Positions 12,101 through 24,095 of a DNA stretch of 64,000 bases are shown piece after piece. The position numbers and the translations under genes were made by a program. How positions within the stretch are numbered: position 1 is the first letter of the stretch; each line of letters starts with the position of its first letter. The notes under the pieces are model-generated. The model made no database searches. It was given only the letters and a program-made list of their open reading frames with translations, and was not told where the DNA came from. The stretch is from Adiantum capillus-veneris (taxonomy: Eukaryota; Streptophyta; Polypodiopsida; Polypodiales; Pteridaceae), in assembly GCA_014529385.2 (NCBI GenBank), contig CM043962.1, forward strand, positions 126,260,970-126,324,969, in the 5' to 3' direction.

Positions 12101-13169
12101 CAACACCTAAGATCTCACATGTGTGCCCATTGCCTAGCCGAACATGATCTTTAGTGGTCACATAAGAGGTAAACCACTCCTTGTTTGGAGACACATGAAG
12201 TGATGCCCCTGAGTCTAAAATCCAGTGACTCAGTGCATTTCCATCAGATGCTGTAAGAAGAGCTGAGTCCATTGTATTCTTCAAGAAGTAGATGTCTCCT
12301 GACACTAGACTGTCATCCTCTGCAACAGTGTTTGTCACATTTATTTCTTGAATCTTCACCGAGGACTTGTTCTTCTCATCATGGTCTTCAGCTTTCTCTT
12401 TGCCTTTTTCTGCTTTCCATTCTCTGTAGTCTCCTTTCATGTGACCCTTCTTGCCACAATGGTAGCATTCTATGTCACTCTTGCCTTTAGCACTGCGGGA
12501 CTTGCTATGAGATTGATTACTCTTTCCACCTTTGTACTTTTCTTTGGTCCTTCCCCTGACAACTAAGGCTGTTCATTTGCCTTTGTCCATTGTCTTTCTG
12601 TTTGTTTCTTCAGTAAGCAGATTGCCTTCTACACCTGCTATGGTCAAACCATCTGGAGGTGTAGAATTACTCAAAGCTGTACGAAAAGTGTCCCAACTTT
12701 CCGGCAATGTGATCAACAGGAACATAGCTCTAACAGGTTCATCAAACTTGACACCTTGAGTTGACAACTGACTGTAGATGGTGTTGAATTCATTCAGATG
12801 ATTGGACATAGGTGTCCCTTCTTTCATCTTCAAGTCAACAAGCTTTTTAAGCCAATATACCTATGAAGCTGCACTCTGCTTCTCATAAAGATCACTCAAC
12901 TTTGTCCATGCTTCATAAGCCGACATCTCATCTGCTACATTGAAGTAAACGCTTTCTGCCAAAGTCAGCATAATGGTAGAAAGTGCCAATTCATCCATTT
13001 CGCTCCATTCATCTTCGTCCATATCTTCTGGTTTTATCCCCTTGAGCTTTATAGGTTTTATCTGCTTCTTTTGTACCAACACGTGCCAAATCTGCTTCTT
13101 CCACAATGGGAAATTGGTTCCATCCAGCTTCTTGATATTGTAAAGAGTAGTGTCCCGTGATCCAGCCAT
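9198..13169 (-). pseudogene. Copia gag-pol polyprotein, degraded
   Basis: Gag starts at 13169 (MAGSRDTTLYNIKKLDG). It has in-frame stops at about 12858 (TAG) and 12570 (TGA), then a zinc knuckle CYHCGKKGHMKG whose last cysteine is Tyr. Protease follows with WILDSGASLHVS near 12200. A one-base loss near 11983 shifts frame into the GAG-pre-integrase and integrase region (HSRLGHM, where FYEHC has Tyr for a zinc-binding Cys; then HSDLCGPM and RTDNGGEY). A second shift lies near 11440. The integrase C-terminal part (FLGYG...GYRLWDP) runs to stops at about 10840 and 10736. RT spans about 10726-10067 with LYVDDML, and a third shift lies near 10065. RNase H follows to 9198, with the catalytic D of YCDSQ changed to N (YCNSQ). 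Intact, this polyprotein would package, reverse-transcribe and integrate the element. The damage is mostly single substitutions, so the insertion is only moderately old. Confidence 0.92.
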
Positions 13170-14198
13170 AGCTACGCTTCACAGTAGTTTACTTTCCTGG
13201 GAAAAATTCGGCAGAGTTTCCCCTGTAAACTGACCTCTGAACCAATATCAACCTGTCAAATGAACCAAGAAAGCTTCAGATTCTGCAAAAATTTCGGCAG
13301 AGTCTCCTTTGTAAAATGGCTATGGTGTACTAAAAAACAGAGCAAAAACAGCTCAAAAAACCACTGTCTCTCTAACACTGTAAGCTGTGGGTAAACCTGT
13401 CCTGCACACCTGTACTGTCTCTCACTGTCCCGTAAGCATAGACTGCGACAATGCCTCAACGGCAGTAAAGCAAAGATGCAATCCCAACTGTCTAACTCAC
13501 AGTCAATACATCCTAGTTGCCTATCTAAGGGTGCTCGAGGGATCGCTCCAAGACCTGTATCACCGAAAGGATCTCAACATTCGAGAATCCCCCAGCTCAA
13601 TAAAACCTCACTTGACCCTCAACAAAGGCTGCAGTAAATCTGACAGTACATAGACTTCCCACAAAGTCATACATCCACAAATTTCCCACTGTGTACTGTA
13701 ATCGCTGCGGCGGTTGTTTGTTGCGTGACTCACAGCCAGCAAACCCTCAACAGACATACATCATCTCTGACAATACATCCCATGTGGAAGTACCTGCAAT
13801 GTCAGGATGAAATCTGGAATATCAAGCAGCAAACACAAGCTACCTAATGAACTAGTGGATGTCGCCTACAGTCTGTGTGTAGGTGTGCCCGTGTTGTATG
13901 TGACACGCCTCCAAGAACCGTGAGCCGTCCTTCGTTGTGTAGACAGCCACAAATCAGCACTCTGGAAGTGCAGATATCCTCAACACTTGCAGTCGTAGGC
14001 CGAAACCCCAAATTTGCAGAGTCGGATCTGCACCCGCCAAGACCACGTAGTCGAAAATGGCCTGCGCAGAGCTTTGTCAAAGCCAAACGGTGGCCGAGAT
14101 GACAGGATTTGGGTCCGTGTCTTTGCCTGTCGAATCTCACTCCAATCTGAGCAGGTGACTCTGGCTACCTGCAAATGCTGCCCCGAGCCTCGATTTGA

Positions 14199-14210
14199 GC
14201 TCTGATACCA
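14199..14210 (-). promoter_or_regulatory. Primer-binding site, initiator-Met tRNA
   Basis: Minus strand TGGTATCAGAGC, two bases inside the 5' LTR. It is complementary to the 3' end of plant initiator-Met tRNA and is the usual Copia minus-strand primer site. Confidence 0.93.
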
Positions 14211-14212
14211 GT

Positions 14213-14404
14213 TGAAGGAGTACGAGCGGAAGTGCGACGCGAGAGAGTGCGCGAGAAGAAGAGCACGACGATATGGTGAACTCGCTCTACTGTAATGTGT
14301 AGAGCATAGTGAGTTCTTATTAGGTTTTAACAAAAGAATATGTGTACATACCTGGCTGCCCGCCCACTTACCTGGGCGACCACATTGGGCTTTATACCCC
14401 AACA
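14213..14404 (-). repeat. 5' LTR of the Copia element (192 bp)
   Basis: It matches 8917-9108 at the same length with about a dozen differences by eye. Differences cluster in two short stretches (about 14238-14253 and 14352-14366). It would carry the promoter and polyadenylation signals of the element. Confidence 0.93.
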
Positions 14405-15532
14405 AGATCCCCGTGAAAAAATGTTGACTTCATATCCATCTAGACAAGTCCCATGTCCTTAGTGGATACTAATCCAAGTGCGAGACGTAGCACAACCATC
14501 TTGATCACTTGAGAAAAAATGTCATCCAAATTTGCTCCTTTCTTTTTCTTGACCCTTAGCAACCAATCTAGCCTTGTACTTGAGCTCATGATCCTCTGCC
14601 CTGTACTTCTTCTTGCAAACCCATTTACAAGGCAAGGCTTGTTTTCCCTTTGAAAACTCTATCAGTTCCCAAGTCTCATTTTCCAATCAAGTTATACTTA
14701 GATTTCATTGCATACTCCCACTTCATGCTATCTACCATCTCAATAGCCTCTTGGTAATGGGTAGGCTCTCCGTAGTTAGTGACCAATAGATAGTCTAATC
14801 CTGTCTGAAATTCCACGAGGACACGAGATACACGTGTAGTTATCCTAATTGCCTAATTGCTAGCTCTCTCTCAAGAGCATCACTAGCTGTCTCTGGAGCA
14901 CTACTTGCGGTAGGTACATCGCGAACTAGTAGGCTGACATGTTTGCGGAGCTAGACTTGAGGCTACATCCTTGAATCTTAGTTTGTGATATTCAACCTCT
15001 TTCATGGGCTATCTGTGCATCTTTGATTTAAAGATCACTTGTGAACTTTGAATAGCTCTCCAATTTTTTGGGTGCCAGAGACGATAACCCACCTCTTCAT
15101 TTGCGCCATAGCCAATGAAAATGCATTTATGTGACTTGGGATCTAGATTCTTTCTAAGCTCTTTATGCACATGTGAGAATGCCTCACATTCAAACACAAA
15201 TAATCTTTCATAATTGGACTTCTTGTATGTTCACATATCCTATGGAATCTTGTAGTTCAATGGTGTACTAGGCGACCTATTGATTATATGCATTGCTATC
15301 ATAGTCTCTACCCAAAATTTTGGAGGCAAATTTTCCATAGATAGCATGGGAGTGATTCTCTCCTAAACAGTCCTATTCATGAGCTCATCAACTCCATTGT
15401 GAGTAGGTGTGTATGGCATAGGAAATTGCCTCCAAATGCCTTGTTTGCTATAGAAGTTCTTAAACTCCAAGCAGACGCCGTGTTCCCCATTGTTAGTGCG
15501 CAAAGCCTTCAACTTTTTGCCTGACTAGTTTT
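14405..15532 (-). pseudogene. Older Copia integrase-RT, upstream half
   Basis: Minus-strand Copia remnant. From 15532 downwards it reads integrase-like KLKALRTNNGEHGVCLEF and NGVDELMNRTV. At 15197-15009 it contains the integrase C-terminal stretch (ECEAFSHVHKELRKNLD, then CIFIGYGANEEVGYRLWHPK). It then runs through a decayed linker to RT (CKWVCKKKYR-like near 14600; MDMKSTFFHGDL at about 14440-14405), where the younger Copia interrupts it. Many stops and shifts make it a dead, old copy. Its integrase is diverged from that of the inserted element, so it belongs to a different subfamily. Confidence 0.82.
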
Positions 15533-16774
15533 TATTTTAAGATATTAATCTTTTTCATATTGCTAATTAGCTTCATTGTATATACTCAAACTATTGAATA
15601 TTAATTCTTTGAGTAGAAACAGTCATTACATGACGATTGAAATTTATTAGGGATACATTGTTTGATTTTAGTGTAAATTAAGAGAAGATATACTAGAAGA
15701 AACTAGATAGCTATGAGATAATTTTTATAGCTTTCACAAATTGTCACAAAGCTATGGGAATTATATCAAAATTATCCTCATAATTTTGATGATTAGTAGA
15801 AAATAAAATTTCTAATTTTGGCCTTAAAAGTAACACAAAATATTGAAACATAGCTTAAAAACTCATGAGGTGATTATCCAAGACTTTGTACATTGTTAAC
15901 AAGCTGCGGTAATTATGTTAATGTTCTTAATAAGATATTAAATGAGAAAATTATTAGACTAAAAAAATATGTGATAAATTTTAGAGTTAAAACACACCTT
16001 AAAAAATATGTAATAAAAATATTTTGACTAGATATTTAGTTAAGCTAATTGCCAAGCTAAAAATTTTTAAATACTTAAAGGAGAAAATCAATAAATTAAG
16101 GTTAAAAATGATTTAATAGTTTTCACAGTTATAATATACCTATAGCAATATGTAATAAAAATATCTTGATTAGATATCTAGTCTATATGAGTACCATTTT
16201 TAATATTCTTTATTTTTAGCAAAAACTTAAACATGAAAATTACTAAATCTCTATATGATGGTTTTTAGAGTTACACTACACTACTAAAACTTCATGATAA
16301 AAATATACTAATCAAATATTAGTTTAGATAATTACCATGCCCAAAGCTCTCTATTTTTAGCAAAAAAATTAAAGGAATAAAAAAGTAAATTAGCTCAAAA
16401 ACTTATGTGATAATTTTTAGACTTATAACACACTATTAGAAAGTTGTGATAAAAAATCTTGATCAAATTTTTTGTTTATAAAATTATAATATCTAAAATT
16501 CTTTAATTATAGCTATAGATTAAAGGACAAAATTAGCAAATCCGCTCAAAAATTTATGTGATAATTACCATAGCTAAAACCGGGTATTGGAAACCCATGA
16601 TAGTAATATCATACAAAAAAGACCTACCTATAGTACTATAAAATTAAAAAAAGACTTAAATTCTTGGATTAAATAAACTAGGAAAAATGAGTCATGAAAA
16701 TTTTCATGGTAAGATTTTGAGTTTTTAATACTTTATCTAATGGTTAATCATCTTTTTACAAAAGGATAATGAAT
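15533..16774 (+). repeat. AT-rich LTR-like segment with ~145-bp degenerate tandem repeats
   Basis: Very AT-rich. The first 350 bases match 22790-23240 in direct orientation, sharing for example ttaaaaactcatgaggtgatt. From 15890 to 16620 a unit of 142-152 bp repeats about four times; its taataaaaatat.ttga.tagat core lies at 16011, 16153, 16295 and 16447. A gag-like ATG follows at 16775, so I infer this is a left-truncated 5' LTR or leader of the Gypsy element, with 22079-23285 as its 3' counterpart. The left edge abuts the Copia remnant. Confidence 0.5.
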
Positions 16775-16930
16775 ATGGCCCCAAAAAGAACGTTTAAAAG
16801 TCACCAAATCAAAGAGGAGGGCACCTCCAACAGGGCTAGAACCACTTACAACCATGAGGCCCGTCTGAGTAGCATCTCGACCAATGAGAGTGTTCATGCC
16901 CTTGAGTCCCAATAGATTTCAACCCTCAAT
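16775..16930 (+). pseudogene. Gypsy gag N-terminus fragment
   Basis: An open stretch begins MAPKRTFKSHQIKEEGTSNR and includes TTYNHEARL, ending in a stop near 16908. Basic, Ser/Thr-rich starts of this kind followed by NHEARL are common at the N-terminus of plant Gypsy Gag. The body of gag resumes only near 18905, so the middle is lost or interrupted. Assignment is moderate because the segment is short. Confidence 0.45.
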
Positions 16931-17574
16931 TAGTCCCTAGTCGATCCTTGGTTATTGGAAATTCTATAATGTAATGTAAGTTCTTTAAGTTATCACATTG
17001 AATATGTTAGGAGAAAATTAGGTACTTAAAAAGTGCTAAAATTTATCAAAAACAAAAGAACGTCTTTCAAAAAACACCGTGCACTTGTTTCAAAACTAAG
17101 AAAGAAATGCTTTTGTTAGTTTAGATGAGCTAGGAAAGATTGTTTGATCATCCTTAAGAAAGCTTGGTGTCTCAAGACCACCTATGATTTTTTTCTATAT
17201 TTTCACTTTAGGTGATGAACAATGATGTCTATTCTTTGACTTTTAAGTTGACCACCCCCATGGATGATGAGTCTTTACTCTGTTCATGTATATGTGTCTA
17301 CATATGCTAGCATACTATTTTCTTCTCCAAGGGGAGTCGCTTCAGTGTATGGGCAATTGGTTAGGGTATATGAGGGGTGTATGGGCATCCGAACCTTTGG
17401 ATGTTATCTTCTCTCAACCCGAGTTTTAATTAAAGGAATGGGCGTAATTTTTCACCCCTGTATTGGTGTTCTTGAAACAAGTGCTAGGAAATAGGGTGTA
17501 GCTAAGTAGATATTATAGTACTTTACTTAGTAGAGAGAGATAATTTTCACACACGAGAGATTATAGAGTAGAGT

Positions 17575-17627
<53 letters not shown>

Positions 17628-18904
17628 ACAATATACGTGGTACACCCAATGTGGGCTACGTCCACGAGAAAGCAGCCACTCAATGGCTTACTTCAAACTA
17701 GAAGTAGGTTACAAAGGGATTATACCCTTAATGGAGCTCACACCTTGATTCAGTCTCACCACCTCAATACATCTTGTTTCATCAACCTCACAATGCACCA
17801 CACTACTTTTTGTGTGTAGAAGAGGGCTCTTTTTATAGACCAAAAGAGCTGCCATCTCTCATGAGAGGCACCCGTGTGTAGCCGCCCTTGTGTAGACAAG
17901 TTCAAGTTGGACTCTCCAATGCACCAATGCGTGGCTGCCCTTGAGAAGACAAGTCCGCCTTGAATTTGGCCACCGACCACCGGCCATTGAATTCCAACCA
18001 TTGGCCAACCAGCCAACCGACCAGCCAATGTTTGACCACGTCTTTTTGGCAGACCATAATATTTTGACGAAAAGAAATATTCTGGCAAACTTCTAGTGAG
18101 TGATTTTTCTCATGCACGATGGCTTCTCCTCATAACGAGGGCCTTACAAATGTGCAGTTTTAATACTAAAAATTACAAGGGGTCAATCAGGCTCCATAGT
18201 TTGTAAAAGTGTGATGAAATTGCTAGACAAGATATTTTTCCTCCCTCTTTGGCGATCAACTATTTAGGATCTGGTGAAATCCTTCTCATTGATTCTAGAT
18301 AGCTAGGAGGCCTTGCACAAAACTTGAAGAGCCCAAGTGGACTGAAGCACTCTGGCTTATTTAAGTTTACTTCTTCAGTGGAATTGAGAGGCCATATGAA
18401 TCATTGATGTAGATGGTGTGCAAGTATCTCAAAATCAATGGGTATTTGATCACGTATCTAAGGTTATTTACCTGAGTAGGACTAGATCCATGGGTGTATC
18501 CCCAAGTTTAAGAGGGCCAAAAGATGAATTTTTTGATCCTACTTTTGACCCACCCATAGTCCACAAGATTCTAGTATATGATAATTGTTACCCTTGTGCA
18601 TAGTAGGATCTTTGTGGATTGTATCTACTCATGTACATATTATGGTTTCCATGGGTATTTTATGTCATGTACATTTTGATTTTAAAAAAAAATTGTTGCT
18701 TAACCATTATTCATTTAAGTTCTAAATTTTGAAGTACGAGATAGGTTGTGAAATCATAATCAAACTAGATCTTCACTTAACACTAAACGTCACTATTTAT
18801 TCATATGGTAATGCTTTCATGAATAGCGTTCACACAGTCATGCCAGAAAAGAAAATATTATTAAATTAAGTCCAAATCCCAAACATGAAGAGAGAGGGAT
18901 CCAA
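16931..18904. other. Unassigned spacer inside the Gypsy element
   Basis: No gene is supported. It contains an (AG)n run at 17577-17626, followed by tacgtggtacacccaatgtg and ctacgtccacg, a phrase reminiscent of certain plant LTR ends. An inserted solo LTR is possible, but I could not find matching ends or a target duplication. A minus-strand frame at 17756-18088 has no recognised motif. Confidence 0.35.
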
Positions 18905-21900
18905 ATTAGAGTCTGACATCGAGTTTGATTACTTTCTAGCAGTCGAGACTACCCAAAAAATCAAGCTATGCTAGGCATGTTTTGTCTCACCGGAGATGCT
19001 AAACTTTGGTGGAAACAGTATTGTAGAGACAACCTCTCTAGTAATCAAAGAGTGCTATCTCCCTTGTGCACATCAATCCATTAATATGAACAAGTTTTTT
19101 GCCCTATGCCAATCAAAAATTACACTAGAGGAGTACTACACAAAGTACGTGTCTTTACAGTGCTATGCACACCCCAGATGACAATGGAGCAATAGACTGA
19201 CTACATCTATTGAGGCCTTAAAAAACTATCGAGCATGCATCTTGAAGCTATGAGGCCAACATCAAATCAAGATGCCCTCTTAGAGCCAAACCTCTTGTAG
19301 CGGAAGGAAACCCCCCTACAAGAAACTATAGCAAATTTAGGGCTAGGGGGACTTTCAACCAAGGAAATCAACGACGTGCAGTAACAACCACATCAACCTT
19401 AGAGAAGACCTTCCCTAACATATGGATGCAATCAAATGGGAAACTAAAGAAGTAGTTGTCCAAAAGAGCAAAACCCTAGAATTTCCGCTAGAGCCAACAA
19501 CCTCAAATAAATCAAGAAAATAATCAAAGAGGAGGCAGAAATGGAGGAATTGGCAGAGGAAGATAAAGAGTAGCAAGAGCTATTGTAGTAGTAGGAGAAC
19601 TAGCCTTAATGAATGAGGAAGATGAAAGAGCTATGCTTTTTGCCGCAATTGACAATCTTGGAGCTTAGCAATAAGATGCAGTCGTCCAAATCACTACAAA
19701 CCAACAGGATGAAAAGTTTGAGTTACTTATAAATATTGGTAGTACACAGTCTTTTATTTCTTTGAAATGCTTAAGAAAGCTTAAGTTGGTACCTAGTCAA
19801 AAAATTAGTAGTAGAACTAGCAAATAGGAAAGAGGTTCTTCCAAGAAGGTATAATTTGAACTTAGAGGAATTCAAGAACATGTTTTCAACAACCTTATGT
19901 ATGCAAAAATATGAGAAAAAATAATCCCTGCTATTGAACCCACATGATATGAAATATTTTATTGTAGTGACCCCCCAGTGATCCACAACCCAAATCTGTC
20001 AATGAGATCCAAGGCTTCTTAGGTATCACAAGATGAGACAAAGTATTCATTGAGGATTATGCAGTCATCATTGCACCTTGGACCCAGTTATTTAAGAAAT
20101 CATCCATGGTTACATGGTAGAAAGGCCAAGAAGATTTCTTTCTTCAACTGAAACAGTACCTAACATTAGCTTTCGTACTCAAATTGCCTAGTTTCACACA
20201 AGAATTTGAAGTAGTAATCGGCCTTGCTATAGGAGGACTCTTAACACAAGAAGGCAAACCAGACACGTTTACCTCCCAAAAATTAAGAAGCAATGAGCTA
20301 AATTATCCTACTCATAATGTGGAACTTTTGGCTATGTCATTCATGCTCTCAAGATGTGGAGACATTACCTTCTAAGATGAAAGTTCTAGTTAATCATCGA
20401 CCATCAAATCCTAAATTGGATCTTCTCCTAACACTTAACATGAGGCAATGAAGGTAGATAGAGATTTTACAAGAATATGATTTTGAAATATGGTATAGAT
20501 TAGGAAGGACAATGTGGTTGTTGATGCCCTTAGTCGAAAGGCTTCCTTGGGGCCATCTCCATGGTCAACAATCCAATTGTGGATAAGGTTAAGGAATCCT
20601 CCCTGGAAGATAAGGTTTATCTTCAACTCCCATAGATTCTTTGTTAAGAGGAATCCCCCACCCCCCCCCCCCAAAAAAAAAAAAAAGCCATGATCAAGGA
20701 CTATCCCATTGAAGATGGGCTTCTCTACTACAAGAATCCCCTTAACATGCCTAGGACTTCAACCTAGAAGGATTTAATCGTATATGAAGGACACAACACC
20801 CTAGTAGTAGTGGGACACCGGACACCCTGGCTATGCAAAAACCCTTAATGCTATGAGAAGGAGCTATGTTTGGGCAAAAATGATGGAACTTGTACTTCCT
20901 TACATCAAACAATGTCTTTCCTATCAAAGAACTAAGGCTAAGCATGTGATGATACTAGGAAAACTTCAATCACTGGAAATTCCTCAAATGAAGTGGAAAT
21001 TCATTAGCATAGACTTTGTAACACACTTATGTAGTTGTAGAGATATTCACCAAGGTATCTCACTTAATACTGGTAAAAAAAACCCATAAAACTTCAAATA
21101 TAAGTCACCTCTTTGTCAAAGAGAATCTTTAGACTTCACGTGCTACCCAAAAGAATAGTCAGTGATGAGGATGCATACTTTCAAGTTTTGGAAGGCTTTA
21201 TTTGAAACCTTAGGAACCCAACTATGTTTCACTTCAGCGTATCATTCTCGCATTGATGGCTAGATTGAACAAGTATATTAAGTGATTGAAGACATTCTCA
21301 GAGCTTATTGCCACAGAGAGCCTTGTAAATGGATATAATTCCTTTTGGGGAGTTTGTATATAGCTTTTCTTTCCATAAAAGCATTGGGATGTTGCATTTC
21401 AATGTGCTTTATGGGCATGAACATATATCACTCTTGTATTTTTCTAACCCAACTATAAGGATAGAGGATTTGAAGATAATGTTAGAAGAGATGGATGTAT
21501 AAGCCAAAGTTATATGATAAGATATTTAGGCTGCTAAGGACCACCAAAAGCATTATGCTGATTAGAAGCAATCCAACTAGACTTTTAAACAAGGGGATAA
21601 AGTATTTATTGAATCTGACAAAAAAGAAGCAATCTATCCCTATGAAAATTCAAAAATCTTAGCCCTAGATATTGTGGTCCCTATGAAGCAGTCAAAGTAC
21701 TTAGTATTCAAGCATACAAACTAAAGCTACCTGAACACATCAACATTCACATGTATTTCATATGAGTCTTCCAAAGCCTTACATCCTAAATCCAAATTAT
21801 TTCATATTAGCCTTCTAAATCCTTACATATTGAATACCAATCATGCTTTGGATGATAAATAAATTGTAATGCAAAAGCAAAATGTGCTTGAACTTTAACA

Positions 21901-22078
21901 AATTGTATCCTTGAAACCAGAGAAAGAACCCCCTCAACATAGAGTGATTAGAGAACATATTGTCAAATGGAACGATTATCCACTGAAGATGCTACTTGGA
22001 AAGATGATGTCTCTCTTTTTAAAGGTTTCCTAACTTTGGTTGAGATCTGTAAATTTCAATTTCTTAAGGTGGGGTGAT
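18905..22078 (+). pseudogene. Ty3/Gypsy chromovirus gag-pol, degraded
   Basis: Gag core LTGDAKLWWKQYCRDNL appears near 18985-19045, followed by a basic, Gly/Arg-rich tail near 19290-19570. Protease LINIGSTQSFIS lies near 19725-19765, with the catalytic D changed to N. The RT palm is missing: sequence jumps near 20005 to the RT connection (EIQGFLG). RNase H then follows (SQKLRSNELNYPTHNVELLA near 20275-20340; VVDALSRKA near 20520). Integrase phrases follow (IVSDEDAYFQ near 21155) and a chromodomain-like IVKWNDYPL-type motif near 21960-22000. There are many stops. A purine tract (aaggtggggtga) at 22066-22077 precedes the putative 3' LTR. The internal RT deletion and the density of stops indicate an old, immobile copy. 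Confidence 0.85.
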
Positions 22079-23285
22079 TGTAAGGTTTTCATCTTTCTGG
22101 AATAAAGAAAATGTGTTATGATCTTAAATTGAAAATATTGGATATATAGAAATCAATAAACCCATCATCTAAAAATGGTTGCATTTGGTATTTTTGGAAT
22201 CTTAAGCATATGTTTAGTTAAACAAAAAAAATTTGAATTTGAATTCATATAGAAACCAATCCCAAAATCATATCTAGAAGGATAAACAAATAGTTTAAAT
22301 AATTTAATATATAGAAACCCTAGCATATATTATATCATCTGGGCTAGAAGATCTTTAATCACATGTTCTAGCATATATTTTATCACATGGGCCACATATT
22401 TATAGTTAAAGCAAGAAATTGTATCCAAAGTTAGTAGAATTGCAGTTTTAAGCTAGGCAGGTATTGGCGAAAGATATTGGGTCTACCAAGGACTAATTTA
22501 GCAACATAGGGTTCTTGGGGAAGTTGGGGGCCTACTTGGGAAGCTGGGGGGTGCTTAAGAATAGCCTCTCCTTATCAAGAGCTCACAACTTTTCAGAGAC
22601 CGATAGATAGGCTGGTAGGTCTCACAACTTCTCTCAGACTCAGAGACCCTGACATTTCCAACTCTAGTTTTAAAAAGAATCTTCTCAAAAGTCACTAGAA
22701 GAGACAAAATCTAAGCGAATTAATCAAGATAATTAATCCTTAACATTGTAGATTAGTGAAAGATTATATTAAAAGATTAGGCTTCTCCATATCATTAATT
22801 GGTTTCATTCTATATACTTAAACTCATGGATATTAATTCTTTAAGTAGAGATATTAATTGCATGATCATTAAAATGCATTAGGACTAATATTGCTTAAGT
22901 TTAGCTTAAATTAAGTGAAAATGTACTAAAATAATTTAGATAGTTATAATTTTCAAAGCTTCCACACACTCCCAAAAATCTATGAATCTTGATAATTATT
23001 AAAGTAGAAATTGCCTGTTTCTAGCTTTAAAAGTTAACAAGAAACATTAGATAGTTATGAGATAATTTTCAAAGCTTCCACACACTCGCAAAAATCTATG
23101 AATCTTAAAGTAGAAATTGCCTATTTTTGGCTTTAAAAGTTAGCAAGAAACATAACTTAAAAACTCATGAGGTGATTGGCATAAACTCCATACATTGTTG
23201 ATAGATAGTGTTAATTATCTCAAAATTATGTTAAAATTTTGATGCTTATCAAGCCCAAAAATCTCTATTTCTAATAAAAAATTCA
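22079..23285 (+). repeat. Putative 3' LTR of the Gypsy element (AT-rich, truncated)
   Basis: Starts TGTAAGG directly after the purine tract that ends the Gypsy body. Its distal half (about 22790-23240) matches 15540-15905 in the same orientation. An internal direct repeat (atgagataattttcaaagc and neighbours) makes two copies near 22930-23000 and 23060-23110. The right edge is lost at a junction with a Copia fragment. LTR status is inferred from position. Confidence 0.5.
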
Positions 23286-23289
23286 TAGA

Positions 23290-24095
23290 GGTATGCTAAA
23301 CTCTTCATCTAAACTCTACCTAGAATCACTACTATCATCATCGTCATGATTAGTACTCAAATTTGGCAACTTAGGGTCATCATCAACTTTTTTATTTCCT
23401 TTTCTTGATACATAAATGAAGAGCTAGAAGGACTCGCTCTTTCACATAATCTTCCACTCCATTGCTTCTCACCATGACTTCACTAGGAGACCCTTGCGGA
23501 CCACTAAAAATCTCTAGCTCTACACTTGTATTTTCTGTAGACACATTATCTTTTACATCAGCCCCTAAATCATCCTCTACATTAGCGTATCAACTTGACA
23601 TTTCATTAAAAACAAAAGCTTTGCTCACCCTAGCTTTATCCGTGATAAGTAACATTTATACGCTTTCTACTCAAGGGAGAAGCCAATAAACTACATTTTT
23701 TTGCTTTTGGGTCAAGCTTACTTCTCGACTCATCTAGCACATGCACATAAAAAATACATTCAAACACTTTAAAGCTTGATACATCTAGGCTTTCAGCATT
23801 GAGCTTCTCTTTGGGTGTCATAGCATACACTACAGTAGTAGGGGTCATGTTCATAATATGAACACCTGTAGCAACAGCCTCATCCCATTAGCAATGAGGC
23901 ATGTTCTTCTCATTCATCAATGCTCTAGTGATTTCTGCTATATGTGTGTCTTTTCTGTTGCTCAGCAACACTATTTTGTTGCACAGTATACCTACATGAA
24001 AGTTGCCTCTAAATTTCATGCTCTTTTAGAAAACCATTGAACTCATTTGGAGAAGTATTATCCCCCTCCATCTGACCTCAAGAACTTGACATGCT
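23290..24095 (-). pseudogene. Copia integrase fragment
   Basis: Minus-strand reading from 24095 gives integrase core and C-terminal sequence: SPNEFNGFLKEHEI and RQLSCRYTVQQNSVAEQQKR (the second half of the core, with the E of DDE in the VAEQ segment). EAVATGVHIMNMTPTTVVYA and FKVFECIFYVHVLDESRSKL follow. The open part is 23854-23636. Below 23630 frame-broken sequence resembles the acidic linker before RT. Truncated on both sides, with several stops. It is not the other half of the older Copia at 14.4-15.5 kb, because both cover integrase. Confidence 0.75.

Larger units (their letters stand above)
8917..14404 (-). mobile_element. Ty1/Copia LTR retrotransposon, structurally complete
   Basis: A minus-strand element of about 5.49 kb bounded by 192-bp LTRs that start TG and end CA. 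A perfect 5-bp target duplication AGATC flanks it (8912-8916, 14405-14409). Next to the 5' LTR is a PBS matching initiator-Met tRNA; next to the 3' LTR is a purine tract (9109-9122, plus-strand pyrimidines). Domain order gag, protease, integrase, RT, RNase H defines Copia, and the gag and integrase style suggests the Tork/Tnt1 lineage (inference). The LTRs differ at about a dozen positions, many of them CG versus CA/TG. Coding is broken by several stops and about three frameshifts, so the element is now defective. Confidence 0.95.

Noticed and set aside
23290-24095. This Copia fragment as the missing half of the older Copia at 14.4-15.5 kb
   Set aside because: Both pieces contain the same integrase region, so they are different copies.
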